Shown: piece after piece, positions 47,665 to 59,099 of the stretch
Numbering within the stretch: the first letter of the stretch is position 1
Layout: every line of letters starts with the position of its first letter
NCBI RefSeq assembly: GCF_032362555.1
Contig: NC_083510.1
Span: 6,289,501-6,353,500, forward strand
DNA: 64,000 nucleotides
Direction of reading: 5' to 3'
Source of the DNA: Amyelois transitella
Lineage: Eukaryota > Arthropoda > Insecta > Lepidoptera > Pyralidae
Program-made: the position numbers and the translations under genes
The notes under the pieces: generated by a model
Told to the model about the DNA's origin: nothing
Databases searched by the model: none
The model's input: the letters and a program-made list of their open reading frames with translations, nothing else

Positions 47665-48590
47665 CATACATACATATAATCACGTCAATATCCCTTGCGG
47701 GGTAGACAGAGCCAACACTCTTGAAAAGACTGATAGGCCACGTTCAGCTATTTTGCTTTAAGATAGAATTGAGATTTAAATAGTGACAGGTTGGTAGCCC
47801 ATCGCCTAAAAGAATAATCAAAAATTCAAAATTCAAAATTTTTTATTCATTATTATAGGATACTATTATATCGCTTAATAATTGTCGTATGGTTTAATAA
47901 CTTGGTTGACGTCAAATAAATTACTTAAAAAGTAAGTTTACTGCCGCTTCCAAGGCGTCAGTGCAGAAGGCACAGGAACCTCGTAATTAATTGTAGTTTA
48001 ATTTGAACTTAAATCAAAATTTCAGTACACTCTGTACATAAATCTTTTTAAAATTGGCAATCCATAATATATATATATATATATTTTTCTTTTTTCAATA
48101 TTAAATCTCATAAATATATAAATCTCCCGTGAACAATGTATTCTCCCGTCCACATTCTATTCTAAGTATAATTTAATATTGTGAAGTTGACGTTGTTGAT
48201 GAAAATGCTGCAGTGCAGTTTGTTACCGCTTCTTCTGCACTGACGCCTTGGAAGCGGCAGTAAACTTAGTTTTTAAGTAATTTATTTGACGTCAACCAAG
48301 TTGTTAAACCATACGACAATTATTAAGCGATATAATAATATCCTATAATAATGAATAAAAACTTTGAATTTTGAATTTTTTTTTGAATTTTGAATTTTGA
48401 AGAAGCGGTAACAAACTGCACTGCAGCATTTTCTTCAACAACGTCAACTTCACAATATTAATATTAAATTATACTTAGAATCTCAAGTATATAAGCCTAC
48501 CCCTTAGTCGCCTTTTACGACATCCATGGGAGGGAGATGTAGTGGTCCTATTCTTTTTTCTATTAGTGCCGGGAACCACACGGCAAATAT
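47665..48590 (+). repeat. Family A SINE interrupted by a later insertion
   Basis: The left part runs from CATACATACATATAATCACG to GCCCATCGCCTAAAAGAAT. The right part resumes at about 48479 with AGAATCTCAAGTATATAAGC, CCTTAGTCGCC and GGGAACCACACGGCA. The intact copy at 60562 has the two parts joined, so 47816-48478 is an insertion. A duplicated AGAAT at the borders may be the target duplication. Confidence 0.75.
47816..48478. repeat. Nested inverted-repeat array built from a LINE-like 3' end
   Basis: 47824-47968 and 48232-48375 are about 140-bp inverted copies (CTGCACTGACGCCTTGGAAG on the plus strand of the second, its complement in the first). About 48170-48240 and 48404-48475 form a second, 70-bp inverted pair (GTTACCGCTTCTTC and GAAGAAGCGGTAAC). 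Both large copies end in a GAATTTT-repeat tail. The unit looks like a retroelement 3' end with a heptamer tail, present once minus and once plus, the plus copy out of order. Confidence 0.7.
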
Positions 48591-49401
48591 TTAAAGTTAA
48601 CATACATACATACATACATATGATCACGTCTATATCCCTTGCGGGGTAGACAGAGCCAACAGTCTTGAAAAGACTGAATGGCCACGTTCAGCTATTTGGC
48701 TTAATGATAGAACCGAGATATTTAAAGTTAACATACTCGTATTAATATGATCTAAGCATAAAACTCATAAAAGAAATAGAAAAACATACCTTCAATTTAA
48801 TCTGATAGATAGGTACATATATCTTTATCGTCTTTGAAGTGGGTCAGGTTAAATACTTAGTTATTTTTTTATTTATTAATAAAAACATCTTAAAAATATA
48901 AAAAAACAAATGTAATAAAAATGAACAATGGAAATATCTCAATGACACTTTATGGGTGCTAAGAGAAGATAAAAAAATTGGTATCATCCGTACATCGAGC
49001 CTGATACAAAATATTCAAATTTGGAACACGTGTCGATTTTTTTTAAAAGAGCAAATTTGCATTAGTCCCGGATACACCAACGATATGTGAAGAATTTTAA
49101 AATTTTATAAGGTAGACGTATCACCTGTGAAGTAAAATTGTATTAGTCAAATATCCATAAAATCTGCGTTATTTTTGAGATTCAAACAGTTTGAATATAC
49201 CAAATATTATCCATCATTTGAGAAAAAGCTTCGATTCGTTTTACGTTTTCTAAATATATACATATTATATCTAAATAAACAAACATAATTTTAATAGAGA
49301 TGTTTTTAATATAAAAGAAGCTAGATACTTAAGGTCATTTTCATGCACATGTTAATATCCTCAATAAAAATATTATTTTTTTGCAGTCTCGTATTGCAAT
49401 A

Positions 49402-49408
49402 TATAAAG
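49402..49408 (+). promoter_or_regulatory. TATA box of the cuticle gene at 49467
   Basis: TATAAAG 65 bp upstream of the ATG. GTGACAGT about 28 bp downstream may be the start. Confidence 0.65.
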
Positions 49409-49466
49409 CATGTTTTTGGGTAAGACAGTGACAGTATTTAGTAAGGATCGAACAGAAATACATAAA

Positions 49467-51300
49467 ATGAAATTATTGGTAAGTTCAAAGACAGATAATA
49501 TTTATCACTCTTTATTAAAACAGTTTTAGTCTTTTTTATATATTGTGATCTTAAACGAGCATAGGAGCCTAAAATCTCGGATGGTACCACAAAGGTAGTT
49601 TGGCCATCATAGACAGAATTCTGAAAAAACAAACGCATATTAGTTGGGATGGCAACTTGGGACTTTTCTTGTGGGCGAGGGGCTAGTAAACTAACAAGCA
49701 AGTTTTTTAATTTTTTTTAATTTCAATTCCATCATTAAGCTATACAGCTGAACTCAACGTTTCAGTATTGTTGGCGCTGTCTAACCCGCAAGGGATATGG
49801 GTGTAATCATATATATTTATGTGTCTCACCATCACCCATGGCTTTACCAACCTTTTGGTTATATGAGCCGAATCATGGAAGGAGTGCGCTGCTCTAGCGT
49901 TTATGAGTACTTTTTTGATCAGCGCACTCTTTCTTGACTCCCTACAAAATCTCACAGGTATTAGCTCTTTGCGTGGCTGTCACCAGCGCGGCTGTGGCCC
50001 GGCCCTGGCAGCAGAGTGTGGTGGCACAGAGAAAAGTGGTGGCTGACCCGGTGAACGCAGCCAGGAAGGTCCCTTCCACTAGTAGTGTCTCAAGTGATGT
50101 GGATTCTCCTATCCTGAGATCGGACATCAACGTTAATGCTGATGGATTTGCTTATGCGTAAGCACTAATTTTATGTCTTAATTTTTTTATATGTCGACCT
50201 ATATCGAAAGGAGATCTATGCTGATATGTGAACTATGTTGCCTATATACAATTAATTGAACTTTCGTTGACAGTAATCATTCTAGTGTTTTCAATATAAT
50301 CAATATATATATATATAATACAATTTCAATATATTCAATATAATAATGGGCAATATAATCGTATTTAAGCCAAAAGGGTAAATTTCTTAGTATAATTATT
50401 TCAAAACTTCAGGTATGAGACGGGTAATGGTATCGCAGCTTCAGCAAGCGGCTCTCTAAAGACTGTGGACAAAGTTGATGCTCTTGTAAGTAAAATAAAA
50501 TGCTCTTAAATATTTATCAAATTTACAGATAAAATGAAATTAAATGTCAAACGAATGCTTCGGGCAAAAGCTTGGTAATAATATAAGTAGTATGGTAACA
50601 ACAGGTACTATCATTCCTTGAAGACTAGGAAAACAAGGATTATTAAATTATCGATAGAAAAGTCAGCAAAGTAAGTCCATCTAATAAATTTCCTTTTTCA
50701 GACCGTACAGGGATCATACCACTACGTGGCTCCTGACGGTACACCAGTCCAAGTAGATTACACTGCGGATGAAAATGGTTACCAGCCAAATGTGAGTGAT
50801 GTTGAAAAATGTTCTTCCTTTTTATTAAATTTAAGAGGTCGGGCTCTTTGAGGCTGTTAGTGTGAGCTGATGTTAGTATATTGAATCAGCAATAAATTAA
50901 CCCTTGAAATCGTTCGGCCTAGTATAAATAAGTGCCAGATAAGTAACAAATGAACAGAGTTTGCAATCTTATCTATTTAAATAATTTATTTAAAGACTAG
51001 ATACGTATATGGACTAGGTACATAAAATTAATAACAAATTAAAATATGCATACAGGCTACCTTATGGGAGTAACGGTTACATGTGATTAATTGTAGCGAT
51101 GGAGTGTTACCTATGCGACCAAAAAATTAACGACCATTATTATCTAGGGAAGAATAGCGTTGTTAGAAATAGGTGAAGCTGTTAAACCATGATGTTTTTG
51201 TGTTTCACAGAGTGACCTCTTGCCTGTTCCACCACCTATCCCAGAAGCCATCGTCCGTTCTTTGGCGTACATTGCTGCTCATCCACCTAAAGAGTATTAA
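49467..51300 (+). CDS. RR-1 cuticle protein, five exons (154 aa)
   Basis: Secreted cuticle protein. Exons 49467-49478 (MKLL), 49958-50157, 50413-50485, 50702-50791 and 51211-51300. Signal peptide [18 protein letters not shown]. The N-terminal arm is basic and Val/Ser-rich ([17 protein letters not shown]). The cluster motif here is [17 protein letters not shown]. The RR core is [18 protein letters not shown], then [28 protein letters not shown], then [25 protein letters not shown] stands where QGAHLP occurs in the sisters, so the glycine is missing. The C-terminal PPPIP-I-R-L-Y tail is still recognisable. Intron 1 carries a SINE. Poly(A) signal AATAAA near 51436. Confidence 0.9.
49660..49830 (-). 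repeat. Family A SINE inside intron 1 of the cuticle gene at 49467
   Basis: Degraded minus-strand copy: GGGCGAGGGGCTAGTAAACT, TTCCATCATTAAGC, GCTGTCTAACCCGCAAGGGA, then an AT-rich tail. It lies 130 bp before the exon 2 acceptor. Confidence 0.6.
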
Positions 51301-52226
51301 TAGTTCAAAAAAGAAACGTAGGGGCTAAACACCACGAAGAAAAAGACCATGGCCAAAGAACTATAGGAACTGCATCGAGCAACAAGATGAATATTATTGT
51401 TACAAACCAGCATTATAGTTATAGTTTAACTGTAAATAAATATTATGAGTTTACGTATAGTATTTAATTTTTCTATTGTAACACGATTCTTGAGAAATTT
51501 TATACAAAGAAGCTGCTCCCTCTTTTTTTCTATCATCATAGTGTATGAAGTAAGTAATGCATGAAATATAAGAGGAACCTTAACCATCAATATTTAAATT
51601 ATAAATCTGAAAGTGAGTTTGTTTTTCGATCTTACCGATCGATATAGTGTGTATTTCGGGGAAAGACGTACCGTATACTGTTACAATCGGCATTGCGACG
51701 ATGATAATATAAAATAGCAAGAATGATTAAACACACAATAGCTGATCAATTTATAAAGGTGTTTAAACCTAAAATTAAAACAAACATTTTTTTTCTTAAC
51801 TAATTTCACTGTTTGAGCTAAATAATTAGGTATGAATCTAAGTTTTGAAATATCTATTATAAGTAGATTACTAAAGTTACATTTTTTAGTAAATTAGGTA
51901 CCTATACTACAACCTTAAGTACTTATAAAAGGGCTTTAATTACCGTTAAAAAATTGATATCGTTATTACTTTTGGACAAGGTTACCGTTATAAATTAAGT
52001 ACCTACCGTTATGCTAGGTATTTTTGGATTCATTTACTATTATACTCATATGACGGTACCAGTCACACTTATAATCGCGTCGCGAACGACAGACAAACTT
52101 TAGTTACCAATAGGTATTTTATAGAATAGAACATTTTTCATTTCACATAACGGTAACGATATTTTAACGCTAAATGGTAACGTTATCAATAATATAATTG
52201 GTATCGCTATTCTTATCGTTAATTGG
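51301..52226. other. Intergenic, TAACGTTA-rich toward the right
   Basis: After the 3' UTR (to about 51460) the sequence is plain until 51930, where words such as GTTACCGTTAT, CGGTAACGAT and GGTAACGTTATC begin to recur. The same word set resumes after the DNA transposon, at 53329-53450, so the transposon split this block. Confidence 0.55.
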
Positions 52227-52228
52227 TA

Positions 52229-53326
52229 GAGGAAAGTAACTAAATGTGGGCTAGTGCTTTAATATGGGCTAGTAACAATTCTCGAAAACCTACAGTCGAA
52301 TGACACAACAAACGACGATCGTCCATCGCATTCATTCGCTTTTACATCGCACTCACTCACTCTCGTCAATCGCGCGCGAGCTGTCGCCATTGTCAGCTGT
52401 TTTTGTGTTGCTGCTGTCGAAAAGTTTTCTGAGGTACGTATCAATGTGTTGTTTAATCAAAGAAAATTAGGTCTAAATACTGTAACCATGTGTTTTATTG
52501 CAAAATATAAGTTTAATTTTATGATTTTCGATCGATTTATTGCTTGCTATATATGATTTGTAAAGAACAAGATCAAATTTATTTTAGTTAAGAATTCCGA
52601 ATATGGGCTATTACTATGGTCCTAAATATGGGCTGCTGTGGCTTCGGTCATAACTTTGTCTCCATATAAAAATGACCTTATTGCAACAAATAGGAAGAAA
52701 ATTGAAAAAGAAAATAAAACAAAAGATAAGAAACCCAAGCAAAAGAAAAGAAGTTTAGGAAATAAGAAAGCCAAGACCAAGGAAGAAAGTGTAAGTGAAG
52801 AATATGTCCAATTTGATTCAGATAGTGAACCAGATGCCCCTATAGGAAGAGAGGCTCCTGATACTGCCGATGCAGCGTCAGGAATTTTTTTCCGAAAACG
52901 AGGCAGGAGAACTGTGGGTAAGATGTTTAATGTGTCAGCTCTGGGCACATAATGACTGTGCTGGGCCAGAGTTTGACACTTGGATATGTGATTTTTGTAA
53001 GTAAATTATGTGATTTCTTCCATCTACCAAAGTAATTTGATCTCTTATAAGGTAAATATTTATAATTGTTATTTTCGTAGAAGACATATTAAGTTTCTAT
53101 TAGTAGCCTATATTTAAGTACCTGTTCCATATTTAGAATCTATTTTGATATTTTGTTTAATGCTCAAGATAATAATATATAATAATATTAAGAACATATG
53201 ATTGTTACTTAGCTCTTTAAAAATGTATGTGTGATTATTTTGACCACAATAAATGGTTAATTTTTTAATAGTTTTTTATTTTTGAGGCAAATACAAAATG
53301 GTAGCCCATATTTGGTTACTTTCCTC
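52229..53326 (+). mobile_element. pogo/Tigger-type DNA transposon, internally deleted
   Basis: About 1.1 kb. Terminal inverted repeats of about 27 bp (GAGGAAAGTAACTAAATGTG and, inverted at the right end, GAGGAAAGTAACCAAATATG), each flanked by TA (52227-52228 and 53327-53328), the target of Tc1/mariner/pogo elements. The word ATATGGGCT or ATGTGGGCT recurs near 52244, 52261, 52604 and 52628 and in the right end. The left part has a GC-rich stretch (CGCGCGCGAGCTGTCGCC) ending in a donor-like GAGGTACGTA. Only the last part of the transposase is present. Confidence 0.75.
52638..53004 (+). pseudogene. Transposase C-terminal remnant, frameshifted
   Basis: Begins within ASVITLSPYKNDLIATNR, matching the SPYKNEL motif that follows the DDE core in pogo/Tigger transposases. 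It runs through a Lys-rich and Ser/Asp-rich linker and then shifts frame at a run of seven T near 52885. The downstream frame reads ENEAGELWVRCLMCQLWAHN and then DTWICDFCK and a stop, a C-x2-C-x4-H-x3-C-type zinc finger (W-x-C-x2-C-x2-WAH-x3-C) that closes many of these transposases. The DDE catalytic core and the DNA-binding N-terminus are absent. Confidence 0.65.
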
Positions 53327-53328
53327 TA

Positions 53329-56002
53329 ACGATGTTAACGTAATTTAATATCGTTATATAACGTTATAAGCTTACATTACTTAGTCATAACTTTTCGAAA
53401 ATGACCGTTACCATTACTTTTAGTATTTATTTGGTAACGTTAACAAGTCCTGTTTAGAAATGTTTTGATTTGATGCATTATTTTTGTTCCTATTACCATT
53501 TTATGTAGGTAAACTAATAGATTAGGTATTTAAAATTAGTAGATATCTAGGTATTTTGAGCATAGGCATCCCAATTAGTATTATAAATGCGTTAGTAAGT
53601 TTTTTGTTTGTTAGGTTCACAATTTATCTACACAATTGATTCAGTCAGTTCTTGAAATTTCGTATATATGTATAAAAGAATCTGGAGAAGGACATAGGGT
53701 AGACACATGTCATTCCGATTAAAACTATAGTTTCCATTGGATATGTAAAAATATTTTGTGGCGATAAAGCGCGGGTAAAACAATAATTATCTCAACGCCG
53801 CCCACAAACATATTCCCTATAAAAGTTTATCCATATTTCAAAGGTTACTTGGAAGAGATAGCTTTGGTGTAAAAAGTGAATTTGCTATGTAATATCTTGT
53901 AGTGCGATAACAGGTTATACATACATACATACATACATAAACTCACGCCTCTTTCCCGGAGGGGTAGGCAGAGACTACCTCTTTCCACTTGCCACGATCC
54001 CTGCATACTTCCTTTGCTTCATCCACATTCATAACTCTCTTCATGCAAGCTCGGCGGTTTCGGGCACTTTAACAGGTTATTGAAAACGATATTTTCAGGA
54101 ATGGTCCCTTTTTCTGAGTTGCTGAAATCCTCTTAACCTTGCCTGATAAAATGTTTGTTTCTTTTATTATGAAATCCTATATTGGCTAACCCAGGACAAC
54201 TTGAACACAAAAAAGTCTTAAATGTTGAATTCTCCTACGCTAAAATAAGAGCAAAGTCACAATAATAACATGTTAATTTAATTAATGTAAAGGCTCTAAA
54301 GCTTAATTTGATGATGTCCTTGTAAAAATAAGTCTTCATTGTTATATTTTGTGCTATTTTTGCATTAATTATAATATTTGCTTCAAATTGTTTAAGTGGA
54401 AAAATCTGCTATCCTGCGTTTATTAATAAAAATGTACGAAATATAAAGGCACACAAAATTATATTGTTTGAAAAGTAAAAAAAAACGTAAATTTATTTTA
54501 ATTAATGTAGGATCCTTAAAAAATTTATAGACCAGTAATAACTTTTATTTTACATTCAGGTCGGTCGGTCGATCTCGTCCGAATATACTTTTCGTTGAGA
54601 TTCGTTTAGAACTACCTACCTATAATGATTTCGTCATGCTGGATCCAAGGACAAATAAATAATTAAGTATTCATAGTATTTTATTATTTCAATCCACCCA
54701 CTCTATATGTTACTGGAAGATAAAAATCAGTATTAATAATATGATAAGTAATGTATCTAACAAAAACACATAACGGAGTTTTAACTACCTACCTATTATA
54801 ATTTTGCATAAGTATTTGATATAATATTGGCAGATATCTGCTTGTGTTAGTTATAAATCGTAAAAATAGAATATCTTTTGCGGTATAAGGACTATGTATC
54901 TAAAATAAAATAAACAATATAATTTGACATACATGCTTTAAAGCTTTGGCCTATAATATCATGTTATTGGTATCCCAAAAGAAATACAAAGCACCTAATG
55001 TAAGTACCGTCATAAAATTATTATGATTACATGTATCTTTTAAAGTGTTCCGGAGAGTCACTATCTGAATTTGAATACAGTTGAATGAACGTGGCCTTCT
55101 AGTATTTTAGAGATATTGAGCTCTATCTACACTTACCGTAAGGGATAAAGACGTGACTTTATGAATGTAGTAGGTATGTATGTTTTTTCAGTGGGCAAAC
55201 ATTTAATATTATTAGATATCCAGTTGTCATAATAAAAGTAATATTTTGTACCGAAACCGTTAATTTAAATTTAACCGAAAATGGGTCTATTTCCATAATT
55301 ATATACATACATACATATAATCACGTTTGGCTTAATGATAGAATTGAAGTTCAAATAGTGACAGGTTGCTAGCCTGTTGTCTAAAAGAAGAATCCCAAGT
55401 TTTTACGCCTTAGTCGACATCCAGGAGAAAGAGTTGTAGAGGTCCTATTCTTTTATCTATCGGTGCCGGGAACCACACGGCACCAAAGTACGGAAATATC
55501 TAGGTACTTCAAATATCGCAAAATGCAAGTCATCTTTAAATAATTGCATTATTTTTATGCTGTGGTAAGCTAAGCCAATTATTGAGTTTGAAAGTAACTA
55601 TGGCTAGGTAGGTAATGAGAATTTAGTAATTTTTTATTTCATACTTATGTGGTTGTATTGGATTCTGCGAAATTTAAAGAGTTATTGTAATGAACCATAG
55701 TAAGCCAATGAATCGTGTACGCCTACAACGAACATAATAATTAAGAAAATTAATGTTTTACACCTCGTAATTTGCATAATACTAGGTAAAGATGTAATAA
55801 TAAAAAATATAGTTTATATCTCATAAACGTTGTCTTCATTACCTGACATGCATATATGGTGGTTAGTTTAGTTTCAATATTACTTCATTGCATTAGATGC
55901 ACCATAAGTATTTTGCGCAGATGACAAGGTAAGCCTACTTTGACATAGTATTGAAAATATCATACTTATCGTATTAGTATTGATGAATATTAGTGGAACG
56001 AG
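53329..56002. other. Intergenic with repeats
   Basis: Contains the right half of the TAACGTTA-rich block (to about 53450), a family B LINE 3' end at 53930-54075 (minus) and family A SINE pieces at 55075-55190 (minus) and 55302-55485 (plus, with an internal deletion). No exon is supported before the TATA box at 56003. Confidence 0.55.
53930..54075 (-). mobile_element. Family B LINE 3' end
   Basis: Plus strand shows CATA repeats, ACTCACGCCTCTTTCCCGGA, then GGGGTAGGCAGAGACTACCT. The minus strand encodes EVVSAYPSGKEA-like residues and then a stop before the ATGT-repeat tail. Heavily 5'-truncated. Confidence 0.6.
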
Positions 56003-56110
56003 TATATAAAGGTAGTGCATGAGATCTGGTATGTAAATATAATAGCCGTTCAAGTGAAACAGTACTGTGAATTGGTTTTAACAAATATGCAAAAGCATAC
56101 AGAATTAATA
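56003..56110 (+). promoter_or_regulatory. Orphan TATA promoter and first coding exon, cuticle type
   Basis: TATATAAA at 56003-56010, ATG at 56087 and a strong donor (GTAAGTAC) at 56111 enclose MQKHTELI in phase 0. The spacing and short phase-0 first exon copy the pattern of the neighbouring cuticle genes. No RR exon lies between here and 59100. It may be an alternative first exon joining 59328 (giving [20 protein letters not shown]) or a relic of a lost gene. Confidence 0.4.
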
Positions 56111-56149
56111 GTAAGTACTTAGTTTAATTTAATTTCGGTGAAAATTATA

Positions 56150-56645
56150 AAAGACTAGCTTCCGCTCGCGACTCCGTCCGCGTGGATGTCGGTCTTCGCG
56201 TGGTTGGTTTATTTCAAACTAACCTACTTTACCTTATAATCTAATTACTATACCTATGTTTTCATATGTATTATGTTTTCAAAGATAAACAAAAAGAAAA
56301 TAAAATACCAACCTAAATATACTTATTTACGATGAAAACTTAAACTAGGTACGTACGATAATATTTACAAAAGTATTTACAAATAACTGATCGGAACAGT
56401 CTTAGAAATGACACCAAATCCATTAATCAAAAAGGTCGCGCTGAAAAGCACGGTTTAAAATTACACGCATACAATATTAATTAAATTTTTTTTACGTATT
56501 TTTCCAGAATAAAATGTATCCCATTTTATGCCCAGGATAATAAGATATAATTATAGCAAGTTTCATCGAAATCGAACCGTTAGTTTTCACGTGATGCCTG
56601 ACATACAGACAGACAGACAGACAAATTTTTTTTAAATCACATATT
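56150..56645 (+). repeat. Moth interspersed retroelement with CTAGCTTCCGC head
   Basis: Begins GACTAGCTTCCGCTCGCGAC, TCCGTCCGCGTGGATGTCGG and ends CGAAATCGAACCGTTAG, then four CAGA units. This head and tail are typical of an abundant class in Lepidoptera. Non-coding here. Confidence 0.55.
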
Positions 56646-56814
56646 CGTTTTTTGTGTCTATCCAGTAACACCCCCCGCTATTTATTTTTTCAATATTTTC
56701 AATGTACAGAATTGACCCTTCTACAGATTTATTATCTATATGTATAGATGTTATAGTTATGTTATGTTATGTGTTTGTCAATACAACTAAAACACTGTAA
56801 TAAAGCTGCTTTAT

Positions 56815-57410
56815 ATATATACATACCTAAAATCACGCCTTCTTCTCGTTGGGGTAGGCAGAGACTTCATCTTTCCACTTGCCACGATCTTTGCATACCT
56901 ACTTATTTTGCTTCATCTACATATATAACTTTCTTCATGCTAACTCGGCGGTTTTGCGTACTCTTGACCTGACCTTTTGCCAGGACTAATTTGATCAAGA
57001 TACGTTCGTATAGGCCTTCCCACTCTGACCTTTCCCTGCATACTCTTCTTTATATTTGCTTAGTCAACTTGTTTACTCTCATCCTCTTCACATGACCAAA
57101 CCATCTTAACATACCGTTTTCTCAGATCTTAACATTCCCTTATCACTCTGTTTCTTATCTGCTCACTCAATTTTACACCCATCATACTCCTTAACGCTCA
57201 TTTCCACCGCATTTATTCTGCTTTTGTGCTTCTTTTGCTACACCCAACTTTCATTACCCAACACACCCCTATGCACAGACAGGCGAGCTTTTTTGGACAG
57301 TTTCTGACTGCTCATAAAGGCTTGCAATGCTCCATTCACCATGTTCCCCGCGTTTACTCTTCTTTCAATATCACTATCACACTTGCAATCTGATGTAACT
57401 TAAAAAAACA
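56815..57410 (-). mobile_element. Family B LINE C-terminal fragment, longest copy
   Basis: Minus-strand pieces read MLRWFGHVKRM, NKLTKQI, GQVKSTQNRR and MKSLPTP, with stops and frameshifts between them, and the 3' end lies at the left (CTAAAATCACGCC). It covers about 590 bp of the LINE 3' region, more than the other copies. Not functional. Confidence 0.6.
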
Positions 57411-59033
57411 AAGCTGTTTTGAATAGCAGAAAGCTAAAAAGATCAATTTTGAAATGTATGAAGCTATGTAGAGTAATGGAAGAATCGTTAACATTATTAA
57501 TGATTGTATGAATGATGTACAGACTGTATGACTTTTATAGGCAATAAGATTCAGAAAGAAGTTCGTTTTTAGGAATAGTTAAACACTTAAATACTTAAAC
57601 CGATTTTTAAAAAGTAGTTTTCCTTATTTTGATACAATAAAAGAGAAAATTTAAACAAACGACTGTAAATCATACAAGATGTGTTCGGGACAGGATACCA
57701 TATTGTACGTTAATGTCCAATAAACCAGTCGTTATCCGAAGAGTATTGACACGGCCTTGAAACATGGCCGGTGTGGAGTGGTGGATAGCAAAAGCGTGTT
57801 GTATATGTATCATAAATATACACTTATGAGCAAAGAAAAGTGTACCTTTGTAAATTAATAATAAAAGATTTCAAAATTTCCAATATTTTAAGACGAGTTT
57901 GGAACTTCATTGAATCTTGATTTGTGAACTGCAGGATAGCACTATTCATATACGCATATGTATTCGATTAGTAATTATTGTTTATCATTAATTAATAATC
58001 CAACTGGCATTTTATCATGACTCTTGGTTGCATCTCCACTTTTGGAGTTAAGCATAGTTTTAGTTCTTGTACTAGAATCGTGGCCAAAGGGAGATCAATA
58101 GTTTTTACCGGAGTGTACGATCCTTCTTCGTACTTTACATTATATGTATGCAGAAATTTCATGCAGATCGGTTCAGTGGCTGTGAAGAGGCAACAAACAA
58201 ACAAATTAACTCACTTTCGTATTTGTCATTTTATTATGAGAAGATTGAATGCCGATTGTTGATAACTGAATATACGGTTAGGGGAAAATGTATGCAAAGG
58301 TTTCTTCTTCTCAGGGACTAAAAAACAGAAATACACCAGAAGGCGATGTACTTTAATACGACTAAAAACGACGCTAAAGTAAAAAATGAACAAATAAAAT
58401 AGCTTGCTCTGGTGAGGTACTTACTTGGTACAATATTATTATCTGCGAGAAAGAATTTGGTCTGAATTTTTGCTTTCAAGTGTAAAATAGCAAGTTCATT
58501 TATTATACAAACCGAGTAAGATTCGGTCCATCCTAAGTAATTAATTAGCTGATAAAAATGTTGCTCAAACTTTATAGTACCGGGAAATATTATTTTATAT
58601 TTTATAATAGCTACATTTCAGTGTATGTCTTTCATACTATAATTTTTGATCAGTTAAGGATACAAAGCAAAATATATTTTTTAATAATCGTTATGTAAAA
58701 AAATTCTAATAAATGGAAATCTGGGTGGAAATTTTTCAGAGCACTTTTCTATTATAGATAAATGAATATATATACTACATAAAATATACAAATTTAAATA
58801 TTATAATATTTGCTTTATTTTCATATATTTCTACTAATTATAAAAAAAGAATTGAATTGACTCATTCATTGGATGATATACATCTACCTAATCATATAAT
58901 AAATGCAGCAAAATCAATCAATGTTGAAACGACATGAAGATTGAGAATCTTTGGGCTGTAAATAAATGTCAAACTTCACATTATAAATGAGACAAAGCAG
59001 TCTCGAATACTTTATAAAATTAGTAGAAAAAGG
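57411..59033. other. Intergenic, no gene seen
   Basis: AT-rich. 58130-58210 resembles a retroelement tail (TTTCATGCAGATCGGTTCAG and AACAAACAAACAAA). No cuticle-type exon lies here, which matters for the orphan exon at 56087. Confidence 0.55.
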
Positions 59034-59041
59034 TATAAATA
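59034..59041 (+). promoter_or_regulatory. TATA box of the cuticle gene at 59100
   Basis: TATAAATA 66 bp upstream of the ATG; start expected near 59064. Confidence 0.7.
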
Positions 59042-59099
59042 AGGTTGAACTTTTTTAATAGCACATTTGGGTAGTTAGGCGCGTCAGATAGCTACGAAA

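Larger units (their letters stand above)
46079..49401. other. Intergenic, SINE copies and an inverted-repeat array
   Basis: SINE family A copies lie at 47194-47285, at 47665-47815 plus 48479-48590 (one copy split by the array at 47816-48478), and at 48598-48715. No gene is supported elsewhere in the stretch. Confidence 0.6.

Noticed and set aside
47816-48478. CRISPR-like or MITE reading of the inverted repeats
   Set aside because: No regular short repeats and spacers; tails and unit order fit retroelement ends better than terminal inverted repeats of a MITE.
52638-52952. Lysine-rich 104-codon frame as a host nuclear protein
   Set aside because: It lies between TA-flanked inverted repeats and continues, after a frameshift, into a transposase-type zinc finger.
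57992-58262. Opposed 70- and 81-codon frames
   Set aside because: Both overlap a retroelement tail; no supporting motif.
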